DNA of 64,000 nucleotides from Undaria pinnatifida. Lineage: Eukaryota; Sar; Phaeophyceae; Laminariales; Alariaceae. The position numbers and the translations under genes were made by a program. The notes beneath the pieces were generated by a model, which saw only the letters and a list, made by a program, of their open reading frames with translations, made no database searches and had not been told where the DNA came from. The stretch is from the NCBI GenBank assembly GCA_012845835.1, contig JABAKD010000028.1, forward strand, positions 10,057,189 to 10,121,188. Reading direction: 5' to 3'. Positions 1 to 45,609 of the stretch are shown in pieces. Numbering within the stretch: the stretch's first letter is position 1; the number at the start of each line of letters is the position of its first letter.

Positions 1-235
1 GGGGGGCGGAAATGCATTGGAGCTACGGCATGGATGGCTAGAAAAATAATGACGTGATATCAGCTGCCTGGTAGTGTTTATTACTCTGGCAGATTTTGAT
101 TTTAGGTGGGGTGTTTGAACAAGAGGGATCGGGGGGGGGGGGGGGGGGGCGGGCGGGACAACTCAATATGTGCGCGGAAACTATAAATCCTTCAAGGGGA
201 CAAATTTAACGGTTGTAGAAGGAATGCATCAGTGT
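1..235 (+). repeat. Dispersed repeat with G-tract, copy 1
   Basis: GGCATGGATGGCTAG, then AATGACGTGATATCA, a long G-run (130-149) and GCGCGGAAACTATAAATCC. The same blocks occur reversed at 19440-19700 and in part at 8400-8700. Confidence 0.6.
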
Positions 236-301
236 GTATCACCTGCCTGGTATTATACACTGCACGGACGTCAGCTGTAAGACCGATCCGACGATTTCCT
301 A

Positions 302-520
302 GAAACTCATCTTTGCGAGCTGTTTACCAGGTACATATCTCAGCATCGTCGCGTCAGTTTTTTATCTCTGCAACCTGTGCATATTTTAAACATAAAAACA
401 CACCCCAGCTCAAGTCCAGCTGTGTAAACTCATTTTTGCAAGTTTTGTGTGATACCCCGATCGCGCGTAGTACTGGGTGTGTGTCCTCATTAAGGATATA
501 GGTCGGCGACTCCCCTTGGA
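302..520 (+). repeat. R3 copy, diverged
   Basis: GATACCCCGATCGCGCGTAG and GTCCTCATTAAGGATATAGG, then GGCGACTCCCCTTGG, match the family. The first half is degraded. Confidence 0.6.
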
Positions 521-552
521 ACTTGCTTTCTTTCTTCTTTTTCCATCCCATT

Positions 553-672
553 TAATATCCTCGCACTGCTCTCGCGCTCCTTCCCAGTAGCGACTCAGAT
601 CCGGGGTCACATAGCGGGCCCTTCTCCCCCATCCCCACAACGGTACGTGCCTTCATTTTTATCGCGAGAATT
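553..672 (-). mobile_element. SINE-2 fragment
   Basis: The reverse complement matches CGCGATAAAAATGAAGGCAC, GTACCGTTGTGGGGATGG and CTATGTGACCCCGGATCTGA of other copies. Only the 3' half is present. Confidence 0.6.
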
Positions 673-1139
673 GTGTGTTTGCGTTATTGGAATTCAATCT
701 AAAAATTCAAGCAAATAATCCCGCCGAGCGAACTTTGAAGGAAGAACTTACCAAAACCGGCATGGAAATTCCAATTTGAGTGAACGATTTAGAGTGAACT
801 TCCGTCAATAACGACCAGATCATACGATTGGCCTACCAACACCGGGCACACCGGCACAACAATCAGAGGGCACAAGCGCACAACCCACATGGCAGCACAC
901 AGCACGGATCGCCGTGCGGTGTGCTCGGCAGCGGTAGACACAACCCAACATTGATGCGGAGGCACCAAAGAGTGGCTGGGGAAGCATGGCGCGTACGCGC
1001 AACCTCAGGGGTAGGCGCTATTGAGCCAGCGCTCCCGCGCTTTCGACGATGTGACCTCGGTGTCTGCTGCTGCGTGATATCGCATTCGGTGCTGATTTTG
1101 TCAACCACCGTCCATATCCCACAACGCTGTCGCCGAAGC

Positions 1140-1430
1140 CTCCACCGCCACCGCCACCCACGCCGCACGGCCGCCGCCGCCGCCGCCGCCGCTGCTGCTG
1201 CTGCTGCTGCTGCTGCTGTGTGGCGGCTGTTGTGCTGCGGCTGCGGTTGGTGTCTCCTGCATTTGTTTCTAAAAAAAATAATAATAAACTGGCTGTTCTG
1301 TTGTTGTGATGATCGTGGTAATCGAGCCAGGCCGAGCTGCTGTGCCGCAACTCATCTGGCGGGGCCATCGCCACCGCCACCTCCGCCCCCGCCGCTGCTG
1401 CTGCTGCTGCTGCTGCTGTGCTGCTGTTTG
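1140..1430. repeat. GCC and CTG trinucleotide runs
   Basis: (GCC)n then (GCT)n at about 1165-1218 and CTG runs at 1395-1422. Long Ala, Leu or Gln frames across them are artefacts of the three-base period. No gene was recognised in 690-1680. Confidence 0.75.
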
Positions 1431-1724
1431 TCTGATGGTGTTGTGCTGGGCTTGCCCGTCGGTGAGTCTAGGTGCTACCGCACCATGTCTAGATTCAAAA
1501 TTTGTTGTTGCCTCCCCGCTCCCCGCCTGTGATATGGAGGCCGTGTACGCCTTTTCTGCGATTCGTTCACCGCAAACACAACCGAAAGCATGCCCGAGTG
1601 AATCTGGCCTTTTTATAGCATGATGGAAGAATTTTTAGTGAATTATTTTAACGCAAACACTCTAATATTTCAGCATTTTCTTCCGTCGTCGACTCGAGTC
1701 GACTGGTGCTACCCACGCTGCTAT

Positions 1725-1874
1725 TGATAAGCGTTCTCAGCAGTTGATCCTTCATTGGCATTTTTGCTAAAAAATAAAAATATCATCGCCATGGGAATCG
1801 AACTCAAGGACCCACGCTGTTCATACGTAGTAGTATTCGAGGGTAACCACTCACTATAACATCGGGGCGACCGG
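1725..1874 (-). mobile_element. SINE-2 5' fragment with tRNA head
   Basis: Read on the minus strand it starts ACCGGTCGCCCCGATG, has GAGTGGTTACCCTCGAATAC and the B-box GAGTTCGATTCCCATGG, and continues to GGATCAACTGCTGAGAACGC. It could be mistaken for a tRNA, but the acceptor and anticodon stems do not pair properly. Confidence 0.6.
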
Positions 1875-1879
1875 TTTGG

Positions 1880-3950
1880 AACTACAGCAGTGTAGCTTGT
1901 ACCAGGGTCAACAGGGTGATGTTAACATTGTTGACCAACCTGTGTGTAGACTAGACTACATACTTGACAAAAATCGAAAAAAGGTCAGCTGTGAGTACGA
2001 CGACTGAATGGTTGAAACTCAACTTTGTAAGCTGCGTGGTACATCTACTCGTATCACTGCGTGGTATGTTTCGCTAATAAACAGCAGTAGTTGGACAAAA
2101 TTTACGGACGGTCGTTCGCGCGTGTTTAGACTAAATATTCGATCCTCATGAAATTGTATCTCAGCTTCGTTTCAGTTTTTTAGGTTTTGCTTTCCAGGTT
2201 CAAAAAGCTCCGATCGTACGCTCGCCTTATTTACGGAGGAATCGTTCGGTGTTTTGTACGAGGTACCAGAAGGTGTCGTGTAGCATGAGCCCTTTTGGAC
2301 TTGCGACCACGCGACAAGCGACAAGCGACAAGCGACGGTACCCAGCAGAGCAGTTGGATCAGTGACGCGGGCGGTCGCATTGAGCTGATTCTCTAACGAA
2401 GCATGGCCCTGAAAACCCTCGTACAGATATCGTCCAGCTGACCCGTCACACAGCAGTTACACCGCACGCGAATCGCAACGTATGGTAGGAATATGCAGTG
2501 ACGGATAGAACACAGCGTCTGCGTGACTGCGTTCTTTCCAAGCTCACAAGAGAGTAACGAGAGCAGGCAACGCACATTGCTCGCTCTTGAATTCCAACAT
2601 GTCGAAACTTGTAAATCCAGGAATCGAGGAATCTAGCATCCAGATACGACCATGGCCGATGTACCTATTAATAGATGATAAAAAGCTCCAATTCCAAAAT
2701 AGAGAGGACAGGTGAACGATGAGAACTGCAAACGCATTCTCGGGTAAAACTACTTGAAAGCAGTGGGGGACCATTTTGGAGCGGTGAAATCGAGTTCCGT
2801 GCGTTCTGGCTGCGCTAATTGGAGTTGGGCTACGTTCGAATGGGACAGGGCAGCGCGCGTTGGAACCTGTCAATGTCCGTGCAAGCATCCGCAGACATCC
2901 ACGCCTTCATGTTCCCGGCGATGGTCCGACTGTTTAGCACGTGGTGCCTCTATGGGCGACAACAATACAGAAAGGTCCTCTCGTAGAGCCCATAGCCGTG
3001 CCTCTCTGAAGCAGAGCAAAGACCAAGCTCTATAATACGATTGATGGTACAAGGCGCGGGTACCGTGTCGCAGCCGACGTAAGCGCACATATTCATATTT
3101 TAGCGTAGAGTATTTTCACTTGCGTATTTCGTGTTTGCTTGTTCTTCAGCTCGTACTCTCTGTAGAAAAACGTTGCGGGAACCATGTACAGCAAGAATTC
3201 CATGCACGAGCGTGTTCTTATCATGTCGCGAGCACAGGGTACGCGGCAGGCTATGCGCGTGTCTTGCACCTACTTGCATTGGAGATAGGCAGTAAAATGG
3301 TCGACACCTAATCCGGCAGCCCGCGTTACGTCGTGTACAGGAAGTTGTAATCGTCAGTTTCATTCGTCGCTTTTTCCTTGGGAGCCCCAAACCAAAATAT
3401 TATAGAAGTAACACGGGATCAACGATACTCGCCGGCCCAGCAACGATAATTGCATGGATCGCCCCACTGGCCCGGTGGTCCCCTAGCTAAAGCCCCAAGC
3501 TCCTGCCTAGACATGGAGAGGAAGAGAAAACCCTTCGTGACAGGAGGACGCAGCTGCTGCTGCAGTCGCGTGCGAAGCTACAAGCTAGCCAAAAGGTCGA
3601 CCAGTCGTCTGCCATTTCTTATGGGGGTCATGCTATCTCTTCCTTCTTCTTGCTCTATCGTAGAATGGTGGAGTTGTGATGTTGCGGAAAATCACCTGTC
3701 CTTCGAAGCTCTTGTGCTCTTGAACATAGCTGATCTCTTGGCAGCCATCTCCTCCCTCGCAGCATTACCGTCTGCCTTGCTGCTCCAGCTGGCACGCCGT
3801 TTTGGTCCCGGGTATTCGTACCAGGTATTCTACGCCTGTGGGGGTTAGTGGTGGATGTGGATGAACATCAACAATCACGCCGACGTCCCTGACCCCCGAA
3901 ATAAAGTGAAGAGGCTTTTTTCTTTTTCGATTTCCTTCGAAAACGCACAG
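1880..3950. other. No recognisable gene
   Basis: Contains a short (CGACAAG)3 repeat at about 2312-2333. A + frame at 3450-3848 carries a Leu-rich hydrophobic stretch but no family signature. An upstream exon (signal peptide) of the peptidase gene might be hidden here; none could be identified. Confidence 0.5.
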
Positions 3951-38743
<34,793 letters not shown>

Positions 38744-39129
38744 ACGCGCGGTTACCGTGTTCGCGGTTTTCCACCACAAATTTGTAAACAAACCAACGGG
38801 GTCTGTCTTCCACGGTACGCCTGAGCGGAATCCAATTTTGACCGTCCTCGCGGTACGGTTCGCCCTGCGCCCACCCACGTATGCCTGGTGCATTGGGACG
38901 CGTGGGTCATGTCTACGCGAGACTTGGGAAACACGGCCTAGGAGCTGCAAAGGGAACACTCCCTCCACCTTGCACAGAACGCGGGGTTTATTGTATTTCG
39001 TGTGGTGACATACACCAGGGGAAACTTCCCTCCCCGCGCCCGCAGCGAGGCTTGTTCGTCGATCTACTGTTGGCTGCTGATATGGTTCGTGCTGTGGTTG
39101 TGCGATTCGGCGTGGGTTTGTTGTTTGTT

Positions 39130-39370
39130 TGATGTGTGATTTTTATTGGGTTGAATGGTTAATTGATTGCTTGATTATTGAAACAATTGATCTGATTGAC
39201 TTGAGATTTTATTTGTGAGTTTTTTTTTTTTTATTTGATAGATATGATATTTGATGTGATGGATATTATTGAACAGTTGATTTGATTGATTTGAGATTTT
39301 ATTTGTGAGGTTTGATTCGATATATATGAGGTTAGATGTGATAGACTTGAGGTTTGATTTTTCTATGCTA
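39130..39370. repeat. TTGATTTGA-rich tandem repeat
   Basis: TGATTTGAGATTTTATTTGTGAG-like units (about 100-bp higher-order period: 39195-39220 and 39283-39308) in T/G-rich DNA, 0.4 kb after the PA-protein stop. Confidence 0.65.
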
Positions 39371-39379
39371 GATGTGTTT

Positions 39380-41740
39380 AGAGTGTGTGTTGTCTATTGT
39401 ATTCAGGTTTGTTTAGGGTGCGTCCGCGAGCGCGAGGAAAAACGGTCGCCCTCGCGGTTAGGGCTCCTGGAATCCCACTCGCTCCCATCGATCACACCAA
39501 AAAAAATATAAAACGCGCAGTTTAGGACCAAAGAGACATGACCAGGCTATCTCTTCGCCTTGCAAGTTTTTTTTCGTCTGTCCGGGCTTCTATAATACGT
39601 AGAGACGTCTTAGCTCGCAACGATGGAAGTGCGGGTTTGGATTGTCGTTTTTATCATTTATTTTTTCATGTTTCATGTCGTACAATGGGGTGGCACCTTC
39701 CTTGCCCCGCCTTTACTCGACGGAGATGAATTGCGTGTTTATCGGGACTTTTGTACAGCGGCCTATTTTTAGGTCTTTTTCGGGGTGTGGCTGTCGTGAC
39801 GTGTTTGTGGATAGGCAGGGCAGTCGGACCGGCGAAACGCACGGCAAAGAGGTGGGCCCGAAAGCCACTGCCCTCGCACGGCAGGAGGCAATATCCACCT
39901 TAACACCTTTAGAGCCCCAAAACCCTTCCCTATACTAATTCCAAGTAGTTTTTCCCCAAAAACGGGTTTCAAGTGGTAAGACGTCAATGAACGAACGATC
40001 GCAGACTGTGTACAGAGGCCGGGTGAGGGGTACGGGTAATTAGAAGGGCGGAAAATGTCGAAAATTTTTTCTTCAACAAATTTTCTGTATTATTGTTAAC
40101 TCATTGGCTTAGGTTCCGCCGCATTTTCTCACAGCGATCGTTTTTTTAGTGTAACTCCGTCGCTACTCCACACTGCGCCCTGCCCTCTTGCTGCGGGTCG
40201 TTAGTAGGACGTGGCTAAGGAGGACAACAAGGAGAAGGGGAGCGGAGGTTATCGTTGAAACGAGCACAACTAGGTAGGGAGTTCGACGGCGGGGAGCATT
40301 CGGTCCCCGCTTGTCTCTCGCTGTGCTGTGAAAGTTGTGTTGCAGGTAGCGAGCACTTGTCTTGGAACAACTCCGTCGGGCGTTGAGCGCCGTCTCACGA
40401 TGACAAGTGCCACGCACTCTCTGTCTTGGCAGTGTAGAAAAAATCACGAGCTCCCACCCCTCCCCACCCGGGCGGTACGGGATGCGACTTGCGGGGGAGA
40501 CGGAAACGTGCCGAGAAGACGGATTTTTGGCAGGAACGTAACTAAATGTTTAGGCCGCCACACCGAGCCGTCTGGGTTGTTCCCTAGATTTCTCTGGCGC
40601 CAGCTGAGGTTAGTGTCGGCAGCTGTTTTTTTGGTGTTGAGTCCTTAATAAATGGTAGCGGTGATCTGTGGAGGTTTTTCTTACGGATGTACGTGCTGGC
40701 GTTTGTTCTGTTCGTGAAAGAGCGAGCGAGCGGCCCCGAGCCCTTTTTTTTGTTACCGTTCCGCGTGCCTTTCGTCGAAAGCCGGCGGTAAAGAGTGTGG
40801 TCAGGACGGGGGGGTGCAGAAGTGCTGTTTATTTTGGTGGTGGTTCACAAATTTTTTGCTTTTTGTGCCAGTAGACATGGCATGGTGGAGAGGACTTTCA
40901 ATTTATGTTCTGTGGTAGCTTTTGCGTTCTTTCGGAGGCCGGGGGGGTGTGGACGTGCAGGTTGTTTAGGTGGTGGTTTCGCGATTTTATTCGTTTTGGC
41001 TCCGTAAACTCGACATGGCGTTTGTGGTGCGTACTTTTCATCATTTGTTTTTGGTCGCGGTGCCTGCCGTGGTTGATTTTTCGGTACAAGTAGGCGCCGG
41101 AGGTGGCCACGAGATGGCTCACCGGGCACATGTATATGTACATCGGATGCATTCCAGGTGGGAGGTAGATACGAACGAGTGACCGCCGTGATTCGGCACC
41201 TCGGTTTTTTTCTGAAAACACAACAAAGTGTATGTGATCACCAGGGCTCGTCAGGTCCCATCCTGTGTTACATGCATCCTCGGGTTTCCTACATCCTAGA
41301 TACATCTCTGGGTTTCCTAGTGGGTATCACCGGGGGTGGCCATCTCAGGCTAAGGTGCTTGAGCGATGTTCGCGCGGAGCTGAGTGTCCACTCTTCTTTG
41401 ACTGTACATCGTAGGGCAACGCGACTTAAAAGCCAAGCAGCGCGAGCATGGCCGTTTCCGCCAAATCATGAAGTGCAAGCGATGACAACATGAAAGATCT
41501 GCAGCAGTCCGTTGCAAAATGGCCAGTGAACCATGAGACCTTTCGCTGCTTGGTCGACTGCTCGCTCCACGGCGTGGATATTCCGCAGCAGTTTTTAGCG
41601 CGTACTGGGCCAGCGGAATTTGGAGGTGACGATTAGAGCGCCCGCCCTCGGCCTAATCTACGCCTCGTTATTACCCCATCGTCCATCAACAACTTTCCAA
41701 GGCAAAAATGATTCCACACTAACTGACCAAGGCTTCGGCG
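39380..41740. other. No recognisable gene
   Basis: Mixed sequence with T-rich stretches and one R6 fragment. GCATCCTCGGGTTTCCTACA and CATCTCTGGGTTTCCTAGTG (41275-41320) form a small direct repeat. No coding signature found on either strand. Confidence 0.5.
39895..39978. repeat. R6 fragment, reversed
   Basis: CCACCTTAACACCTTTAGAG and CCTATACTAATTCCAAGTAG, then CCCCAAAAACGGGTTTC, the reverse of the R6 middle block. Partial matches are also at 25075-25150. Confidence 0.55.
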
Positions 41741-41885
41741 GTAGGGAAGGTACCCCCTTTTTGCATGACCGGGTTTGAGCCACTCGCACGAGTGACTCTG
41801 TGCCTCACGGACTAATTACTTCAGGCGATTTTTTGGCGCAGCGTAGCTGACCATTCCATTTTGCGGATTCACGTCGTAAAATTAT
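41740..41885. repeat. Dispersed repeat R5, left part (split by the hAT insertion)
   Basis: Contains GAGCCACTCGCACGAGTGAC and CCTCACGGACTAATTACTTC. The continuation, after the transposon, is at 43602-43720. The uninterrupted relative is at 44325-44560 and a more diverged one at 34725-34960. Confidence 0.75.
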
Positions 41886-41903
41886 CAGGGCTTTTCACGG
41901 GTC

Positions 41904-42165
41904 ATGACCCGACCCGCGGGTCGGGTCAAGGGGGTTTCAAAATCTCGCGGGTCGGGTCGGGTCGGGTCATTACGTTTTAAAATCTCACGGGTCGGGTCGG
42001 GTCGGGTCAAGATGTTTTCAAAATCTCGCGGGTCGGGTCGGGTCGGGTCAAAAGGCTTCAAAACCTCGCGGGTCGGGTCGGGTCGGGTCAAGAGGATTTC
42101 AAAATCTCGCGGGTCGGGTCGGGTCATGACCCGCGAGATACGGGTCACTTCGCGGGTCAAGCCAT
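41904..42165. repeat. Left subterminal GGGTCGGGTC minisatellite
   Basis: About six 40-nt units of the form TTTCAAAATCTCGCGGGTCG plus repeated GGGTC, varying at a few positions. It lies inside the hAT-like element and matches the array at its other end in direct orientation. Subterminal repeats of this kind are usual transposase-binding regions in hAT elements. Confidence 0.8.
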
Positions 42166-42439
42166 AATGACCCGTGAGTTGTTTTGGGCTGACCCGCGGG
42201 TCAAACCCGCGGATCTAGCCGGCGGATCCGCCTTTTTCAAACTTACAGCTGAGAGCCACGTTGATGCTGTGCAGGCGCCCCGCGGGTCGGGCCCGCGGGT
42301 CCGCCAATAAAATACAAACATTTCGGCTTCCTGCTTCCGTCGTGCCGATGCTCCGATCATATGTCATCACAGCGTGCAGAACAATCACCAGGCAGCACCC
42401 CTAGCTACTCGTACCAAGGCATACAGCAGTGTGACGCGA

Positions 42440-43025
42440 ATCCCGTACCTACTGAAGCCGTAACAACAGCAGTAATAATACGGTCATACCAGTACGAAAT
42501 GTGACCAAACGTAAAAAGGCAAGGAAGGGCAGTCGTCGTCGAAGCAGCAGCTGTTCGTTAGCTCCAATAGCAGCAGCAGCAGCAGCAGCACTGGCAGCAG
42601 CAAGCACCAGCAGCAGACCCCGGATTCTCGCGAATCGCAGCCCCTGCTGACAGACCCACCGCCCCAGTTGTGGGCTTGCTGCCGGAGGCGGCTCAGCTAG
42701 GCTGCTTGCCGGGGCTGGAGACTGCACAGATAGAAGATAGATACAGCAGTAAGTAGTAGTAGTAGCTAGCTCGAGAATTATCATACCAGTTCGTACGAAA
42801 TGTGACCAAACGTAAACAAACAAGAAGAGCAGCCGTTGTCGAAGCAGCAGCAGCAGCAGCAGCAGCACAGCAGCAGCAGCAGCAGCACCCTGGCAGCAGC
42901 AAGCACCAGCAGCAGACAACGCATCCTCGCGGATCGCAGCCCCTGCTGACAGATCCACCGCCCCAGTTGTGGGCTTGCTGTCGGAGGCGGCTCAGTTAGG
43001 CTGCTTGCCGGGGCCGGAGATTGCA
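42440..43025. repeat. Internal CAG-rich duplication of the hAT-like element
   Basis: Two direct copies share ACCAGTACGAAATGTGACCA, then (CAG)n, GCAAGCACCAGCAGCAGAC, CGCAGCCCCTGCTGACAGA and TTGTGGGCTTGCTG. The second copy has the longer CAG run (42845-42885). No transposase is encoded, and the 169-codon minus-strand frame is low-complexity (Ala/Leu runs). Confidence 0.75.
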
Positions 43026-43339
43026 CTTGTAACTTATAACTAGCTCGCTCGTCGGCTCGCTCGTCGGGTCGACCCGGTGGTCTAACGGTACGGGCATGTC
43101 CATGCACGTGGGTTGCGGTTTCTTTCCTATTTCTCGCGCGCACACCGCATGACATAATCATCAGCTGCAAACAATGCCGGTAAAAAACGCAGAGAACACG
43201 ACATACTGGGAAAAGTACGAGGGACCAAGGACCAACCAACCGACCGAGGTATACATGCTTTGACCCGTGACTTTTTGACTCTGACCCGTGAGAAATGTCA
43301 CGGGTCGAGTTAACGTGACCCGCCAGACGACCCGAATCT

Positions 43340-43583
43340 CGCGGGTCACCCGGATTGTCGCGGGTCGGGTCGGGTCGGGTCAGGACGATTTCAAAATCTC
43401 GCGGGTCGGGTCGGGTCGGGTCAAGACGTCTCGAAAATCTCGCGGGTCGGGTCGGGTCGGGTCAAGAGGTTTTCAAAATCTCGCGGGTCGGGTCGGGTCG
43501 GGTCAAGACGTCTCGAAAATCTCGCGGGTCGGGTCGGGTCAGCTGACCCGACCCGACCCGACCCGACCCGCGAAATTTGACCC
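43340..43583. repeat. Right subterminal GGGTCGGGTC minisatellite
   Basis: Five units of about 42 nt with the same core as the left array (AAAATCTCGCGGGTCGGG). The last 45 bases switch to the inverted form GACCCGACCCGACCC, making a local inverted repeat around 43540-43546. Long uninterrupted frames here (SRGSGRVGS repeats) are artefacts of the period being a multiple of three. Confidence 0.8.
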
Positions 43584-43601
43584 GACCCGTGAAAAGCCCT
43601 G

Positions 43602-43720
43602 AAAATTATAACAGCACGGAAACTCAAGACCGCAAGGGAACACAGGGGCGTCACTCGCGTGAATGACCCCGAACCACTGCCTAAATAGGCCCCCAAGAGT
43701 GACCCCCCCCTCCGTAGTCA
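43602..43720. repeat. Dispersed repeat R5, right part
   Basis: Contains AACAGCACGGAAACTCAAGA and GTCACTCGCGTGAATGACCC and ends near CCAAGAGTGACCCCCC. With the left part it aligns to 44325-44560 without the 1.7-kb insertion. Confidence 0.75.
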
Positions 43721-44324
43721 ACTCTTAAGTACTTGTCCCCGAAGACGTGTGTGAAAAAAAGCTCTAAAGGGATTTACCAGAACGGTCTCAATAGGACACG
43801 AGTTCCCGCCGCCCCTCTCTCTGGCCAACGGCGCTGGGGCGGTTTCTGAGCCAGCAGCATACGATCTGGGTGCGACCAAGATATCGTACCGCGGTGTGGC
43901 GTGGACGCATTTCTAGGACATGGGTATGATAGCATTTTTTGGGGTAAAGTGTTCTCTGTATGACGGGGTTCCTTGGTCCCAATACCGTCGGAATGCAAAT
44001 AATTCCTGTTTTTTCGATCACAAGATTTCGTTGTACACCTATTAATAAGTCATGGGATGGGATCACGGGTTGCACTTTCATGGCCTTTTTTTCATCAAAT
44101 TCAGCTTTTTGGGTGGGGTATAGAGCCCCCCAACAGGTTAAGAGCCTCAGAAGGCAAGAAAAAACATGGTGAACCTCCACTTAAGCACGTGTCGGCTCTG
44201 CACGCGATCATGGCGCCGTTGCATCGACAGAGACGGCGCTGTGCTGACCACGGAACGGCCGCCGCGCACCTTATGGCAGACGTGCGCTGAACTCGAGGTC
44301 ACGACAAGGCTACGGTAGGGTGGG

Positions 44325-44560
44325 TTTCACCCCCGTTTTGACTACCGAGAGTGAGTGAGCCACTCGCACGGGTGACTCTGCACCTCACGGACAATAGTAC
44401 TTCTGGCGGGTTTTTTGGCAGCAGCGTACTTACCATTCCATTGCGGACTCACATGTAGCAAAATTCTACTGTAGTAAACAGCACGAAAACTTAAGACGGC
44501 AAAGGAACAGGGGAGTCACTCGCGTGAACGATCCCGACCCCAAGAGTGACCCCCCTAGCC
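44325..44560. repeat. R5 copy without insertion
   Basis: Shares GAGCCACTCGCACGGGTGAC, CAGCACGAAAACTTAAGACG and GTCACTCGCGTGAACGATCC with the split copy. It reads straight through the site where the hAT-like element sits in the neighbouring copy. Confidence 0.75.
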
Positions 44561-45480
44561 CAGCCACGGTCTCACGGTCTCACGGTACTTCCTCGCTTGA
44601 GGGGCCCAACCGGACAGAAAAAACACTTTAACCCGAAAATAGCGACCGCCACCGTGCGATGACTCCCCTTCCATCTATAAAATATCCTACTGCCTAAGGG
44701 GGCGGCCTCTGGGGTCTCGCCTCCACGCCACACCCGCAGACGGGGCGGTTACTGTTGCTTGTTGTGCTGTCTTGGTGGGGAACGAAGACCCCCTTCGTTT
44801 ATAGACGGCAACCATCCCTTTCTCTCCGCTGCTGAGGGATAAGGCGTGTCGAAGGCATCACGCCAAGTGAAAAGCCGACGCACTCCGCCTCATGGAAAAG
44901 CTGGGCACGCGTCACGAGAAACCTCATCCCTGCGTTAAAGATCGCGGGCCCCTCTCGACGCACCTGTGACGTTCGTGCAGTTGTTTCGTGCCGGCAACCC
45001 GCGCGCAGAAAAACTGGCTGCACCTCCGGCTGACGTGTGGAGTGGAGACCCCCAACTTTCGTCCGATGCTAATATCATCGCGCACGGCGACCCCCCCCCC
45101 AATCCCTGTATACCTCTCTCGTACACCTAGAAGGTCTCCATCTCACGGTACGATGATGTTATGTCATTAGCTCGCTGAGCGCGTGGTCACAACAACGACG
45201 AAAAAAAAGCATCCCAATCCCAATGAAAGGAAAAAAACAATGTACGTGTACCGCGGTACCAACACATGAACCCTTCCTGGTCATAGGAGACCGCACCGCG
45301 GCAATTTTCGAGAAACTCTACCAAAATCCTGTGAGTTTTCGCTTTATTTTTAGGAGGGAGTCGTCGGCCCACCTGCTATTTCGCCAAAGACACAACAGAC
45401 TTGCCGTTCTATGACAATATTACGAACACAAACAACAAAACACGGCTTTGGTCACCATCAAACGAGCAAAATTACAAGAC

Positions 45481-45609
45481 TCAACAGCTTGCCCCTCTCA
45501 TTAAGTCGCACAGCAGGTCCACCGGCAGGCCGAGAACACTGTCGAACGATCCTTCGATCCTTTCCACCAGCAATCGCAGATCCGGATCTTCCACTGCAAA
45601 CCCTCCCGC
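45481..45609 (-). CDS. Maf exon 5 (AGGFAVEDP ... GLPV, stop)
   Basis: Forty-two codons plus TGA after acceptor TGTATGCCAG. It encodes AGGFAVEDPDLRLLVERIEG and then SVLGLPVDLLCDLM, the canonical Maf C-terminus (GLP motif). The protein ends close after this motif, as in relatives. Confidence 0.88.
   Translation of the reverse strand, partial: AGGFAVEDPDLRLLVERIEGSFDSVLGLPVDLLCDLMRGASC

Larger units (their letters stand above)
41886..43601. mobile_element. Non-autonomous hAT-like DNA transposon (1716 bp)
   Basis: The element begins CAGGGCTTTTCACGGGTC (41886-41903) and ends with the exact inverted complement (43584-43601), an 18-bp perfect terminal inverted repeat. It is flanked by identical 8-bp direct repeats AAAATTAT (41878-41885 and 43602-43609). 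CAGGG termini plus 8-bp target duplications are hallmarks of the hAT superfamily. The subterminal zones are arrays of GGGTCGGGTC units. The interior has two about 330-bp copies of a CAG-rich segment (about 42440-42720 and 42775-43025). No transposase frame is present, so it would need a transposase in trans. Confidence 0.85.

Noticed and set aside
828-1532. 234-codon frame with Ala, Pro and Leu runs
   Set aside because: Follows GCC and CTG trinucleotide runs; no conserved sequence outside them.
1788-1874. Candidate tRNA gene on the minus strand
   Set aside because: Has A- and B-box-like motifs but no pairing acceptor stem or clear anticodon loop; the attached SINE-2 body shows it is a SINE head. 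Same reasoning for 59417, 33910 and related copies.
41885-43696. Frames with SRGSGRVGS or TRPDPTRE repeats
   Set aside because: They come from the GGGTCGGGTC subterminal arrays of the transposon, whose period keeps frames open.
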